Source: Halococcus sediminicola (GTDB lineage Archaea; Halobacteriota; Halobacteria; Halobacteriales; Halococcaceae). From it: a stretch of 64,000 nt of DNA. How positions within the stretch are numbered: position 1 is the first letter of the stretch; each line of letters opens with the position of its first letter. Made by a program: the position numbers and the translations under genes. Under the pieces are notes generated by a model that was not told the origin of the DNA, did not search any database, and was given only the letters and a program-made list of their open reading frames with translations. Below are positions 35,106 to 42,776 of the stretch, in pieces. Where the stretch lies: positions 806,001-870,000 of the forward strand of contig NZ_BBMP01000022.1 of the NCBI RefSeq assembly GCF_000755245.1, in the 5' to 3' direction.

Positions 35106-36509
35106 ATGACCTTCGTCGTCATCGGCGGCGATGCCGCCGGCATGTCCGCGGCGAGCAAGGCGAAACGCGATGCGCCCGACACCGAGGTGGTCGTCTTCGA
35201 GGCCGGCGAGTGGGTCTCGTATGGGGCCTGTGGCCTGCCCTACTACATCAAGGGCGAGATCCAGTCGCTCGACGACCTCGTCTCGGTCACGCCCGAGGAG
35301 TTCCGCGAGCAGCGAGACATCGACCTCCGGACGGGCCACGAGGTCGTCGCCATCGACCCGGATGGAAAAACCGTCACGGCTCGTGGGGAGAGCGAGGTCG
35401 TCCAAGAGTACGATCAACTGTTGATCTCGACCGGTGCTGCGGCCGTTGAGCCGCCGATCGACGGGCTCGACAGGGACGGTGTCTATACACTCGGTTCGAT
35501 GGCCGACGGCAAGGACCTCCGCGAGTACGTCTCGCGGGCGCGTACCGAGGGCGATCTCCAGCAGCCGGACAGCGGTCCCGCGTGTGAGTTCCTCGAAACC
35601 TGCAACGGTCCCGTGGGGGTCGTCGGCGGCGGCTACATCGGCATCGAGATGGCCGAGGCGCTCGCCGCCAACGACTTCGAGGTGCATCTCTTCCAGCGCG
35701 GTGATCGGCTGCTGAAATCGTTCAGCGAGGCGACGAGCGAGGCCGTTCTCGACCATCTCCGTGAACAGGACGTGGCGGTGAACCTCGGTGCCGAAGTCGC
35801 GGAACTCGCCGGCGGCGACCGGGTCGAGGCGGTCGTCACCGACGCGGGACGGACGCCCGTCGAGATGGTGCTCGTCGGAACCGGCGTCAGTCCACGGACG
35901 GACCTCGCCGAAGGGGCAGGAATCGAACTGGGCGAGACGGGAGCCATCGCGGCCGACGAGTATCGAGAGACCAGTATTTCGGACGTCTACGCGGCCGGCG
36001 ACTGTGCGGAGGCCGATCACGTCGTCACCGGCGACCCTGTGCACGTGCCGCTCGCGCTGACGGCCAACCGACACGGCCGGGCGGTCGGCCAGACGATTGC
36101 AGGGAACCCGACGAAAGGCGGCCCCGTCGCGGGCACGGCGGCGGTCAAGGCGTTCGACGTCGAGGCCGCTCGTACCGGTATTCTCGACCACGAGACGGCC
36201 CGCGACGCCGGCTTCGACCCCGTTACCGGAACCATCGACGCGAAATCGCGTGCCGGCTACTATCCCGAGGGCGGCACCGTGAGAGTGACGATCACGGCCG
36301 ACCGCGAATCCGGGCGCGTGCTGGGCGGGAGCCTCGTCTCCGAGTACGGCGAGGGGGCCGTCCACCGGAGTCACGCGCTCGTGGGCGCGGTCACGGAGGG
36401 CGTCACGCTCGCCGAACTCTCGAACTACGACCTCGCGTACGCACCGCCGTTCAACACGACGTGGGATCCGGTGCTGACGGCCGCGAAGGTGCTTGATGGC
36501 GACCGATAA
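35106..36509 (+). CDS. FAD-dependent CoA-disulfide reductase / NADH oxidase-type enzyme
   Basis: A 467-residue pyridine-nucleotide disulfide oxidoreductase of the single-cysteine class. The active cysteine is Cys42 in WVSYGACGLPYYIKG. An FAD motif (VVIGGDAAGMSAASKAK) opens the protein, an NAD motif (GVVGGGYIGIEMAEALA) is near residue 178, and VYAAGDCAEADH is the second FAD signature. The C-terminal dimerisation domain is complete. Family members reduce CoA disulfide, CoA persulfide or oxygen, and which applies is open. It stands before the selenium-binding protein gene, which has its own promoter. Confidence 0.87.
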   Translation: MTFVVIGGDAAGMSAASKAKRDAPDTEVVVFEAGEWVSYGACGLPYYIKGEIQSLDDLVSVTPEEFREQRDIDLRTGHEVVAIDPDGKTVTARGESEVVQEYDQLLISTGAAAVEPPIDGLDRDGVYTLGSMADGKDLREYVSRARTEGDLQQPDSGPACEFLETCNGPVGVVGGGYIGIEMAEALAANDFEVHLFQRGDRLLKSFSEATSEAVLDHLREQDVAVNLGAEVAELAGGDRVEAVVTDAGRTPVEMVLVGTGVSPRTDLAEGAGIELGETGAIAADEYRETSISDVYAAGDCAEADHVVTGDPVHVPLALTANRHGRAVGQTIAGNPTKGGPVAGTAAVKAFDVEAARTGILDHETARDAGFDPVTGTIDAKSRAGYYPEGGTVRVTITADRESGRVLGGSLVSEYGEGAVHRSHALVGAVTEGVTLAELSNYDLAYAPPFNTTWDPVLTAAKVLDGDR

Positions 36510-36584
36510 CCGAGATCGATCACGCCGCCCCTCGTGTGTCGGTACCACCAAACACTTATTCGCAGCCCAACAGTAGCGTGTCGG

Positions 36585-37988
36585 ATGAGCACCGACGAGC
36601 CGAGCGACACGGGGACCGCACACGGCCACGAACACCACGACGTCGAGGGACCGGGCTATCCGACGCCGGCGGCGATGCGGACCGAGTCCGGCCGGGAGAA
36701 AACGGCGTTCGTCATGGCACCGCGGGTCGGGATGGACAGTGACAAAGCGGATTTCGTCGGTGTCGTCGATGTCGACCCCGACTCGGAGACGTACAGCGAA
36801 ATCGTCGACACGCTGGAGATGCCGAACCGGGGCGACGAACTCCACCACTTCGGCTGGAACAGCTGTTCGTCGTCGTGTCACACCGAAGGACTCCAGCGCG
36901 ACCACCTGATCGTTCCCGGCCAGCGCTCCTCGCGTATCCACGTTCTCGACGCATCCGACCCACGGAACCCCGAAATCGAGCGCGTCATCGAACCCGAGGA
37001 GGTCTTCGAGTACGACCTCTCGGCACCCCACACCGTCCATTGCGTGCCGGGCGGAAAGATCGTCATCAGCATGCTCGGGAACGCCGACGGCGAACTCCCT
37101 GGAGGATTCCTCCAACTCGACCAGGAGGACTTCTCCATCGACGGCCACTGGGAAGCCGACCGCGGTGACGTCGAGATGCAGTACGACTACTGGTATCAGC
37201 CTCGCCACGGCGTGATGCTCTCGACGGAGTGGGCCGCCCCGAAGACCTACTACCCCGGCTTCGACTTCGACGACGTCGAGGCGGGCAACTACGGCGACAG
37301 CATCCACATCTGGGACTGGGAGTCCAGAGAGCATCGGGAGACGCTGACGTTCGGCGAGGAGGGACTAATCCCGCTGGAGATCCGCATGCTCCACAACCCC
37401 GAGGCGACCGAGGGATATGTGGGAGCGGCGCTCTCGTCCAATATCATCCGTTTTTGGGAGCGAAACGACGGGGCGTGGGACTGGGAGAAAGTCATTGACA
37501 TCGAGGAGCGCGAGCACCCCGACTGGGAGATGCCCGTGCCGGGACTCGTCACAGACACCCTCATCTCGCTCGACGACCAGTACCTGTTCTTCTCGAACTG
37601 GCTGCACGGCGACTGCCGGATGTACGACATCAGCGACACGGGCAACCCGCGGCTCGTGGACCAGATCTGGGCCGGCGGTAACTTCGGCGACCGACAGGAG
37701 GTACAAGGAACGGAGATCCGCGGCGCGCCACAGATGCTCCAACTCAGCCGCGACGGCCGCCGACTCTACTGGACGACCTCGCTGTTCTCGTCGTGGGACA
37801 ACCAGTTCTACCCCGACATCGCCGAGGAAGGCTCGCTGATGATGAAGGCCGACGTCTACCCCGAGAAGGGGCGGATGGAACTCGACGAGGACTTTCTAGT
37901 CGACTTCGGCGACGCACCCGGCGGGCCGGCGCGCGCCCACGAGATCCGCTGGCCGGGCGGCGACTGCACGAGCGACGTCTGGCAGTAG
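36585..37988 (+). CDS. Selenium-binding protein (SBP56) / methanethiol oxidase family
   Basis: A 467-residue protein matching SBP56/SELENBP1, which in bacteria and humans oxidises methanethiol to formaldehyde, sulfide and peroxide. Seen are GYPTPAAMRTESGREKTAF, the cysteine/histidine core HHFGWNSCSSSCHTEG, SAPHTVHCVPGGKIVIS and the C-terminal RAHEIRWPGGDCTSDVWQ. A His-rich N-terminus (HGHEHHD) may bind metal. The TATA-like acttatt is 27 nt before ATG 36585. The stop is followed at once by a ferredoxin start codon. Confidence 0.92.
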   Translation: MSTDEPSDTGTAHGHEHHDVEGPGYPTPAAMRTESGREKTAFVMAPRVGMDSDKADFVGVVDVDPDSETYSEIVDTLEMPNRGDELHHFGWNSCSSSCHTEGLQRDHLIVPGQRSSRIHVLDASDPRNPEIERVIEPEEVFEYDLSAPHTVHCVPGGKIVISMLGNADGELPGGFLQLDQEDFSIDGHWEADRGDVEMQYDYWYQPRHGVMLSTEWAAPKTYYPGFDFDDVEAGNYGDSIHIWDWESREHRETLTFGEEGLIPLEIRMLHNPEATEGYVGAALSSNIIRFWERNDGAWDWEKVIDIEEREHPDWEMPVPGLVTDTLISLDDQYLFFSNWLHGDCRMYDISDTGNPRLVDQIWAGGNFGDRQEVQGTEIRGAPQMLQLSRDGRRLYWTTSLFSSWDNQFYPDIAEEGSLMMKADVYPEKGRMELDEDFLVDFGDAPGGPARAHEIRWPGGDCTSDVWQ

Positions 37989-38306
37989 ATGGCCCACGAG
38001 GTGATGCTCGACTGGCGCGATGGCCCGGACCGAACTATCGAGGTCGATGGCGACGAGACTGTCGTCGAGGCCGCCGAACGGGTCGGGATGAACCTCCCCT
38101 ACGGCTGTCTGTACGGGGTTTGTGGAACCTGTACGGCCCGCCTGCTCGCGGGCAAACTCGTCCACACCGAGCGCCCGCGTGCGCTGAAACCTCGCCACAG
38201 CGAGGCGGGCTATGTCCTGCTCTGTGTGGCGAAACCCCGGTCTGACTGTCGCGTGGAGGTCGGGGCGACGGTGCAGGCCGACCTCGTCTCGAACCCCTGG
38301 AAGTGA
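37989..38306 (+). CDS. [2Fe-2S] ferredoxin
   Basis: A 105-residue plant-type ferredoxin. The cluster cysteines are 40, 45, 48 (CLYGVCGTC) and 79 (YVLLC). It is shorter than the usual haloarchaeal ferredoxin and lacks the acidic N-terminal insertion of about 30 residues typical of that protein. The ATG directly abuts the SBP56 stop codon with no gap, which points to co-translation and a joint role, possibly as electron acceptor for SBP56. Confidence 0.92.
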   Translation: MAHEVMLDWRDGPDRTIEVDGDETVVEAAERVGMNLPYGCLYGVCGTCTARLLAGKLVHTERPRALKPRHSEAGYVLLCVAKPRSDCRVEVGATVQADLVSNPWK

Positions 38307-38321
38307 GGTGGGAAGGGACGA

Positions 38322-40934
38322 TTACCCTGTTCTCGTGAGCAGTCGCTCCCGGATCACGAGCAGACACGGCAACACCGTCATGCACGCGACGAACGCGTAG
38401 ACGATGCTCAGTCCCGTGACGATGCCGAAGCGCTGGAGCGGCGGGGAGAGCGCCAGCGCGAGCACCCCGAAGCCGGCCGCCGTCGTCACCGCACTGCCCA
38501 GCAGCGCGCCGCCGGTACCCGTGAGCGTGGCCGACAGTGCGTCCGCGAGCGAGTCGTGGCGGGCGCGCTCGTCGACGAACCGCTCGCCGACGTGGATGCT
38601 GTAGTCCACGCCCAGCCCGATTGCCAGACTCGTGATCACGACCGTCTCGCTATTAAAGGGGATGTCGAGGGCGGCCATCGTCCCGAGCAGCCACGCGAGC
38701 GCGAGCAGGACGGGCACGATGGTCACCACGCCTAGTCCCGGCGCCCGGCTTCGCCACCAGTACAGCCCGACGAGCAGCGCGAGGATGACCCCGAGCGTGA
38801 TGGCGAAGCCCTCGACGAGCGTCTCGAACAGCGCGCTCTGGACGACCGCGGTGGTGACCGGCCCGCCAGTCGCGATGGCCGTCACCGGCGCGTTCGCTTC
38901 GACCGTCGCGGCGACTCCTCGCACGTCCTCCGCGACCGACTGGGACGAGGCGTTGCCCTGCACGCCGACCGTGAGCCGGGCGGACTCGTACGAGCCGTCG
39001 TCTGCCCGGTAGAGCACCGAGGATGCCTGCTCGGGAGCGGCGTCGAACAGCAGGTCGTAGACCGCCGCGACGTCCCTGTCGGGAAGCCCGTCGCCATCGA
39101 TGTCGCGCGCCTCGACCGCATCGGCGACCGTCCCGTTCTCGGCGGCGACGCTCCGGAGGACGGATGCCGGACTCTCGATGGCGGCCCGTCCGTCCCCGCC
39201 GACGACGATTGTTCCGCTCCCGTTGGCGTCCCGAGTCACGTCGTCGGCCGCGGTGAGCAGCGCCGGCGCGGTCATGTTCCCCTCTATCAGAATCTGTCCC
39301 TCCGAATCCTGTCCGCGCTGGCGGAAGTTGTCGCTCAGGTAGTCGAGGTCATCGCTCACGTCGTAGTCGCCCGGGGCGAGCGGTCCCGGCAGCGAGTCCA
39401 TCCACGCCGGCGCGTCTTGGGGCAGGAAGTCGGCCTGATTGAACTCCGTGTCGATGCCGGTCGCGCCGTACGCGCCCCCGGCGGCGAGCACCACCGCGAC
39501 GACGATGACGACGATGGGCGCTCGCCGGGCGAGCCGGGCGGCCCCCGAGAGAGCGCCGTTCAGCCAGCCCGCATCGACGCCGACGGCGCTCCTCTTCCGG
39601 GTGTGGCCACGGCGGTCGAGGAGGCGTTCGAGTTCGAGTTTGAGCGCCGGCACGAGCGCCGCGAACACGACGAAGATGGCGACGATGCCGACGCCGCTCA
39701 GAATCGCGAAATCCTGTATCGACTCTAGCGGGCTGACGTAGTTCGAGAAGAAGCCGACGGCCGTCGAGAACGCGGCGGTGGCCAGCGCGAGGACGACGCC
39801 GGCGAGTCCGAGGCGCATCGCGGTTGTGGGATCGCGCCGACCCGTGGACTCACGGTCGGTGTCGAGGGACCCCTCACGCGCCTCGCGGTAGCGCATGACG
39901 ACGTGCAGCGAGTAGTCGATGCTCAGGCCGATGAGCAGGAATGGCACGGCGATGAGCGTCGAGTTCGACGGGATTCCGAGCCAGCCCTGAACGCCGGCGT
40001 ACCAGACGAGCACGATCCCGACCCCGAAGAGGCTCACGAGAACGTCGAGGAGGTCGCGGTAGGCAATGGAAAGAACGACGAGCAGGAGGACGAGCGCGAC
40101 CGGTGTGATGACGATGAAACTGTCGCCGATGGCCTGTGAGGACTCCTCGTCGATGATGCCCTGCCCGAAGACGAACCCGTCGGTGAAACGGTTCTCGACC
40201 AGCGAATCGATGGCCACCTGCGCGTCGTTGACCTCCTCGTCGGTCGTTCCCGACCCGCTCGGACTTTTCTGGAAGACGAGGGTGGTTCGCGCGTCGGCCT
40301 GCGTCGTTCCCGGCTCGTACTCCGATGGCAGGAACTCGGCGGGGTCGCTGCCCGGCACGGACGCCTCCGGGTCGAGGATGCGGCTCAGATACGTCTCGAC
40401 TTGCTCGTCCGACCGCGATTCGAGGGCGGCGATCTGCTGGTCGAGCGTCGGTGCTGCCGGTTGGCTCTGTCCTGGGGCCGACGTGTCGTTCGCCCCCGTC
40501 GCACGGGAGTCGGAACCCGAGTCGTCGGCGCGCTCGCTCTGCTGGTGGGCGTATGCGACGTTCGCCACCACGTTCTCGATGCCGATGGCTCCCGTTCCTT
40601 CACGGAGCGTCGCGTTGATCGACTCGTTCTCGTGGAGTGCTTTCTGTAGGCGGAGGCTCTTTAGGAGCGACTGTCGCGTGAGGACGTTTCCTCCTTCGTT
40701 CCTGACGACGACCTGCGCGACCACCGCGTCGTCGGTCTCGTAGGTCGCGTCGATCTGGTCGAGTGCGGCTTGTTCCGGGGAATCGATGCCGGCATCGCCG
40801 ATGCCCGCCTCCCCGGTGGTGCCGACGACCGCGCCCGCGCCGACGGCGGCGGAGACGACGAGCAACAGCGCGATTATCAGCCGGCTCCGCGAGACGAGGG
40901 AATCCGCGTACCGAGAGGAGAGGTCGCGTTTCAT
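38322..40934 (-). CDS. RND/MMPL-family transporter (patched-like)
   Basis: An 870-residue protein with the duplicated RND plan: one N-terminal helix, a large outer loop, then a five-helix block (containing GLSIDYSLHVVMRYREAREG), repeated in the second half (LGVDYSIHVGERFVDERA). The conserved sterol-sensing/MMPL motif is seen in both halves. It probably exports lipids or hydrophobic compounds, as in HpnN/MmpL relatives. The ATG overlaps the stop of a 24-codon ORF by ATGA. Confidence 0.88.
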   Translation of the reverse strand: MKRDLSSRYADSLVSRSRLIIALLLVVSAAVGAGAVVGTTGEAGIGDAGIDSPEQAALDQIDATYETDDAVVAQVVVRNEGGNVLTRQSLLKSLRLQKALHENESINATLREGTGAIGIENVVANVAYAHQQSERADDSGSDSRATGANDTSAPGQSQPAAPTLDQQIAALESRSDEQVETYLSRILDPEASVPGSDPAEFLPSEYEPGTTQADARTTLVFQKSPSGSGTTDEEVNDAQVAIDSLVENRFTDGFVFGQGIIDEESSQAIGDSFIVITPVALVLLLVVLSIAYRDLLDVLVSLFGVGIVLVWYAGVQGWLGIPSNSTLIAVPFLLIGLSIDYSLHVVMRYREAREGSLDTDRESTGRRDPTTAMRLGLAGVVLALATAAFSTAVGFFSNYVSPLESIQDFAILSGVGIVAIFVVFAALVPALKLELERLLDRRGHTRKRSAVGVDAGWLNGALSGAARLARRAPIVVIVVAVVLAAGGAYGATGIDTEFNQADFLPQDAPAWMDSLPGPLAPGDYDVSDDLDYLSDNFRQRGQDSEGQILIEGNMTAPALLTAADDVTRDANGSGTIVVGGDGRAAIESPASVLRSVAAENGTVADAVEARDIDGDGLPDRDVAAVYDLLFDAAPEQASSVLYRADDGSYESARLTVGVQGNASSQSVAEDVRGVAATVEANAPVTAIATGGPVTTAVVQSALFETLVEGFAITLGVILALLVGLYWWRSRAPGLGVVTIVPVLLALAWLLGTMAALDIPFNSETVVITSLAIGLGVDYSIHVGERFVDERARHDSLADALSATLTGTGGALLGSAVTTAAGFGVLALALSPPLQRFGIVTGLSIVYAFVACMTVLPCLLVIRERLLTRTG

Positions 40935-41005
40935 CGGCTATCGCCTTCTCGAACCGGCGCGGCGACGAATGCACGGCGACTGACTGCTGGCGGGGAACCG
41001 TTCAT
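40931..41005 (-). CDS. Short leader ORF before the RND transporter gene
   Basis: A 24-codon ORF (MNGSPPAVSRRAFVAAPVRE, ending GDSR) whose ATG lies 27 nt after the centre of a TATA-like ctctttatc. Its TGA overlaps the RND ATG in the sequence ATGA. No TATA element lies 27 nt before the RND start itself, so the transporter is probably translated by coupling. Confidence 0.45.
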   Translation of the reverse strand: MNGSPPAVSRRAFVAAPVREGDSR

Positions 41006-41027
41006 GAACCCCTCTCCGATGGCGGGT

Positions 41028-41037
41028 GATAAAGAGC
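41028..41037 (-). promoter_or_regulatory. TATA box for the RND leader ORF
   Basis: The coding-strand sequence CTCTTTATCA is centred about 27 nt before the ATG at 41005. Confidence 0.5.
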
Positions 41038-41118
41038 GATGGAGGGTTCCCAGAACGTGAGACAACCGGGCGTCGGCCGAGTCACGACTGGAGGACGAAC
41101 GTTGGCGAGTACGCGGGT

Positions 41119-41394
41119 CTACGTTCGGTAGAGACCGATAATCATGACGCCGAACCCGGCACAGATGATCACGCTTTCGAGAACCATGCCGAGAGTCACC
41201 GAAGCGCCGCCGAGGTGGTGGAACGCGCCAACGAGAACCGTTCCGAGGGTGATGACCGCCAGCCCCACCGCGAAATACTGGAGTCCCGACATCCGGGTCC
41301 GACGGTAGGCTCGGTACGCCATCAGAGAGACGATACCGCCGAGGACGAGCGCGAGGACTTTGACGACGACCAGCAGCGCGACGAGCGCCTCCAT
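41119..41394 (-). CDS. Small three-helix membrane protein (DUF7521-like)
   Basis: A 91-residue membrane protein with three hydrophobic segments (VVVKVLALVLGGIVSLMAY, FAVGLAVITLGTVLVGAF, VLESVIICAGFGVMIIGLY) and a short basic loop RAYRRTR after the first. Such proteins are commonly encoded beside a winged-helix regulator in haloarchaea and fit DUF7521 as I recall it. The ATG overlaps the regulator's TGA by one base (TGATG). Confidence 0.7.
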   Translation of the reverse strand: MEALVALLVVVKVLALVLGGIVSLMAYRAYRRTRMSGLQYFAVGLAVITLGTVLVGAFHHLGGASVTLGMVLESVIICAGFGVMIIGLYRT

Positions 41395-41849
41395 CACGAC
41401 TCCTCCCGCATCGCCGACCAGAACGTGGCCAGCCGGTCCTCCGCGTCGGTCTCCGGGCGAGTCACTCTCATGGTGAACTCACCGGTGTCGTCGATGCCGA
41501 TGGCGATCTCGGAGAAATCCCGTTCGTAGAGCGTGACGTTCGGCCCGTCGCGCCGGACCTCCGTGTACTCCCGGACGAGCCTCGATTCGCGGAGCAGTTC
41601 GAGCTTTCGATAGACGGTCGAACTGGACAGTCCACACTCCTCGTGGAGTTCGCTCGCGGATTTCGGGCTGTCCAGCAGCGCGAGTATCGCCCGGCAGTTG
41701 TCGTCGTCGAGCGACGCCAACACCGCCGGAAGCGGGGGATCATCGGGTTCGTCGGACGACCATCGAGCCATGTCGGTAGCGGAGTCCGTCGAACCGGTGT
41801 TCGACGGTATCAGTGATAGTCGGTTCGAACCGATGCGCTGCTCGTTCAT
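41394..41849 (-). CDS. Winged helix-turn-helix transcriptional regulator
   Basis: A 151-residue regulator (125 if started at ATG 41771). The DNA-binding part is clear: LASLDDDNCRAILALLDSPK, ELHEECGLSSSTVYRKLELL with the recognition helix SSSTVYRKL, then a wing (EYTEVRRDGPNVTLYER) and an acidic tail. The inducer is unknown. The longer start is chosen because the TATA box lying inside an inverted repeat would place transcription about 10 nt before 41849. It is encoded as a tight pair with the small membrane protein, suggesting a sensor/regulator couple. Confidence 0.82.
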   Translation of the reverse strand: MNEQRIGSNRLSLIPSNTGSTDSATDMARWSSDEPDDPPLPAVLASLDDDNCRAILALLDSPKSASELHEECGLSSSTVYRKLELLRESRLVREYTEVRRDGPNVTLYERDFSEIAIGIDDTGEFTMRVTRPETDAEDRLATFWSAMREES

Positions 41850-41877
41850 CTCCTGCTCTACGTGATATTTTCGGTGG

Positions 41878-41896
41878 CGGGAGTATATGGCTCCCG
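41878..41896 (-). promoter_or_regulatory. Inverted repeat enclosing a TATA-like box
   Basis: Arms CGGGAG (41878-41883) and CTCCCG (41891-41896) are perfect complements, separated by the 7-nt spacer TATATGG. The TATA-like element is therefore flanked by operator-like arms, about 37 nt before ATG 41849, a layout that suits repression, perhaps autoregulation, of the winged-helix gene. Confidence 0.5.
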
Positions 41897-41993
41897 GTCG
41901 TTCCCCGATATTGGGAATGGCAAGACCGGCGTTGCCGTGCGGTCTGTCGTCGCTCACCTGGTACTCCCACGCTCTGGGACACCTCCAGCGACG

Positions 41994-42000
41994 TTTATAG
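41994..42000 (+). promoter_or_regulatory. TATA box for the CopD-like leader ORF
   Basis: TTTATAG is centred 26 nt before ATG 42023. Confidence 0.5.
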
Positions 42001-42022
42001 CCCGAGCACGAACGTCCCGGTG

Positions 42023-42148
42023 ATGACACGCCGACCCATTGATCGAGCCACGGCGGGTGGTTTCGAGCGCACGACCGGAATCGACACGGTACGGGCGGGC
42101 GAACGCACGAGAACGAACCCGTCGGCGAGCACGGGGGTTCGTCGATGA
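42023..42148 (+). CDS. Short leader ORF before the CopD-like gene
   Basis: A 41-codon Arg/Thr-rich ORF (MTRRPIDRATAGGFERTTGI ... STGVRR) starting at the predicted transcription start. Its TGA overlaps the next gene's ATG (ATGA). No family is recognised. Confidence 0.45.
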   Translation: MTRRPIDRATAGGFERTTGIDTVRAGERTRTNPSASTGVRR

Positions 42149-42582
42149 CGAGCGTGCTCGACGTCGTCATGACCGTCCATACGATGTTCGCCGCGCTCTG
42201 GACGGGCGGCACGCTCGTGGTCGCCGGTGCCGTCATCCCGGCGGCGCGCAGCGAGGCGCTCGACAGGGACGGACTGACCCTCATCGCACGACGATTCGGG
42301 TATCTGACGGCCGCCTCGGTTCTGCTACTGCTGTTCAGCGGCGGGCATCTCGCCGGGACGCTCTACACGGCCGAAACGCTCCAATCGACCGGGCGCGGAC
42401 ATCTCGTGCTGGCGATGGTCGGTCTCTGGCTCGTCCTCGCGGTCGTGCTCTTCGTCGGCTTCCGCCGACTGACTGGTGACGAATCGAAATCGGCGGTGGC
42501 GGCAGCGACGAGCGCGCGACCGTGGTTTCTCGGCGCGAGCGCCGTCTCGATCGCGCTGCTCGTCGTCGCCGGTCTCCTGTGA
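42145..42582 (+). CDS. CopD-like four-helix membrane protein
   Basis: A 145-residue membrane protein with four helices: VHTMFAALWTGGTLVVAGAV, YLTAASVLLLLFSGGHLAG, LVLAMVGLWLVLAVVLFVGF and the last near the C-terminus. The first helix with its His and the second with GGHLAG resemble the CopD/copper-resistance D fold. A transport or haem-binding role is possible but not shown. It is divergent from the winged-helix gene. Confidence 0.7.
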   Translation: MTSVLDVVMTVHTMFAALWTGGTLVVAGAVIPAARSEALDRDGLTLIARRFGYLTAASVLLLLFSGGHLAGTLYTAETLQSTGRGHLVLAMVGLWLVLAVVLFVGFRRLTGDESKSAVAAATSARPWFLGASAVSIALLVVAGLL

Positions 42583-42776
42583 ACTGACGAGAATATCACC
42601 CCGCGTTCGGGGAGTTATTCCCCTCGGAGCGCGTCGGACGTTCGACACTGACGGCGAGAGACACTCTGCTCCGGTGGCGACTCCGACTTTCGGTACGGTT
42701 TGCGGACGAACTTGTGGTGTCGCTACTGTCGAACGTGTCGTGAACCGATCCCTGGATTGCTATCGTGATTTGGAGT

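Noticed and set aside
36585-37988. Selenium-binding protein as a selenoprotein
   Set aside because: The frame has no internal TGA, and binding-protein naming is historical. Cysteines occupy the key positions.
42583-42776. 194-nt gap between the CopD-like gene and rio2 as a hidden gene
   Set aside because: No ORF with a start, promoter spacing and plausible composition was seen. Only a small GC hairpin is present between the convergent ends.
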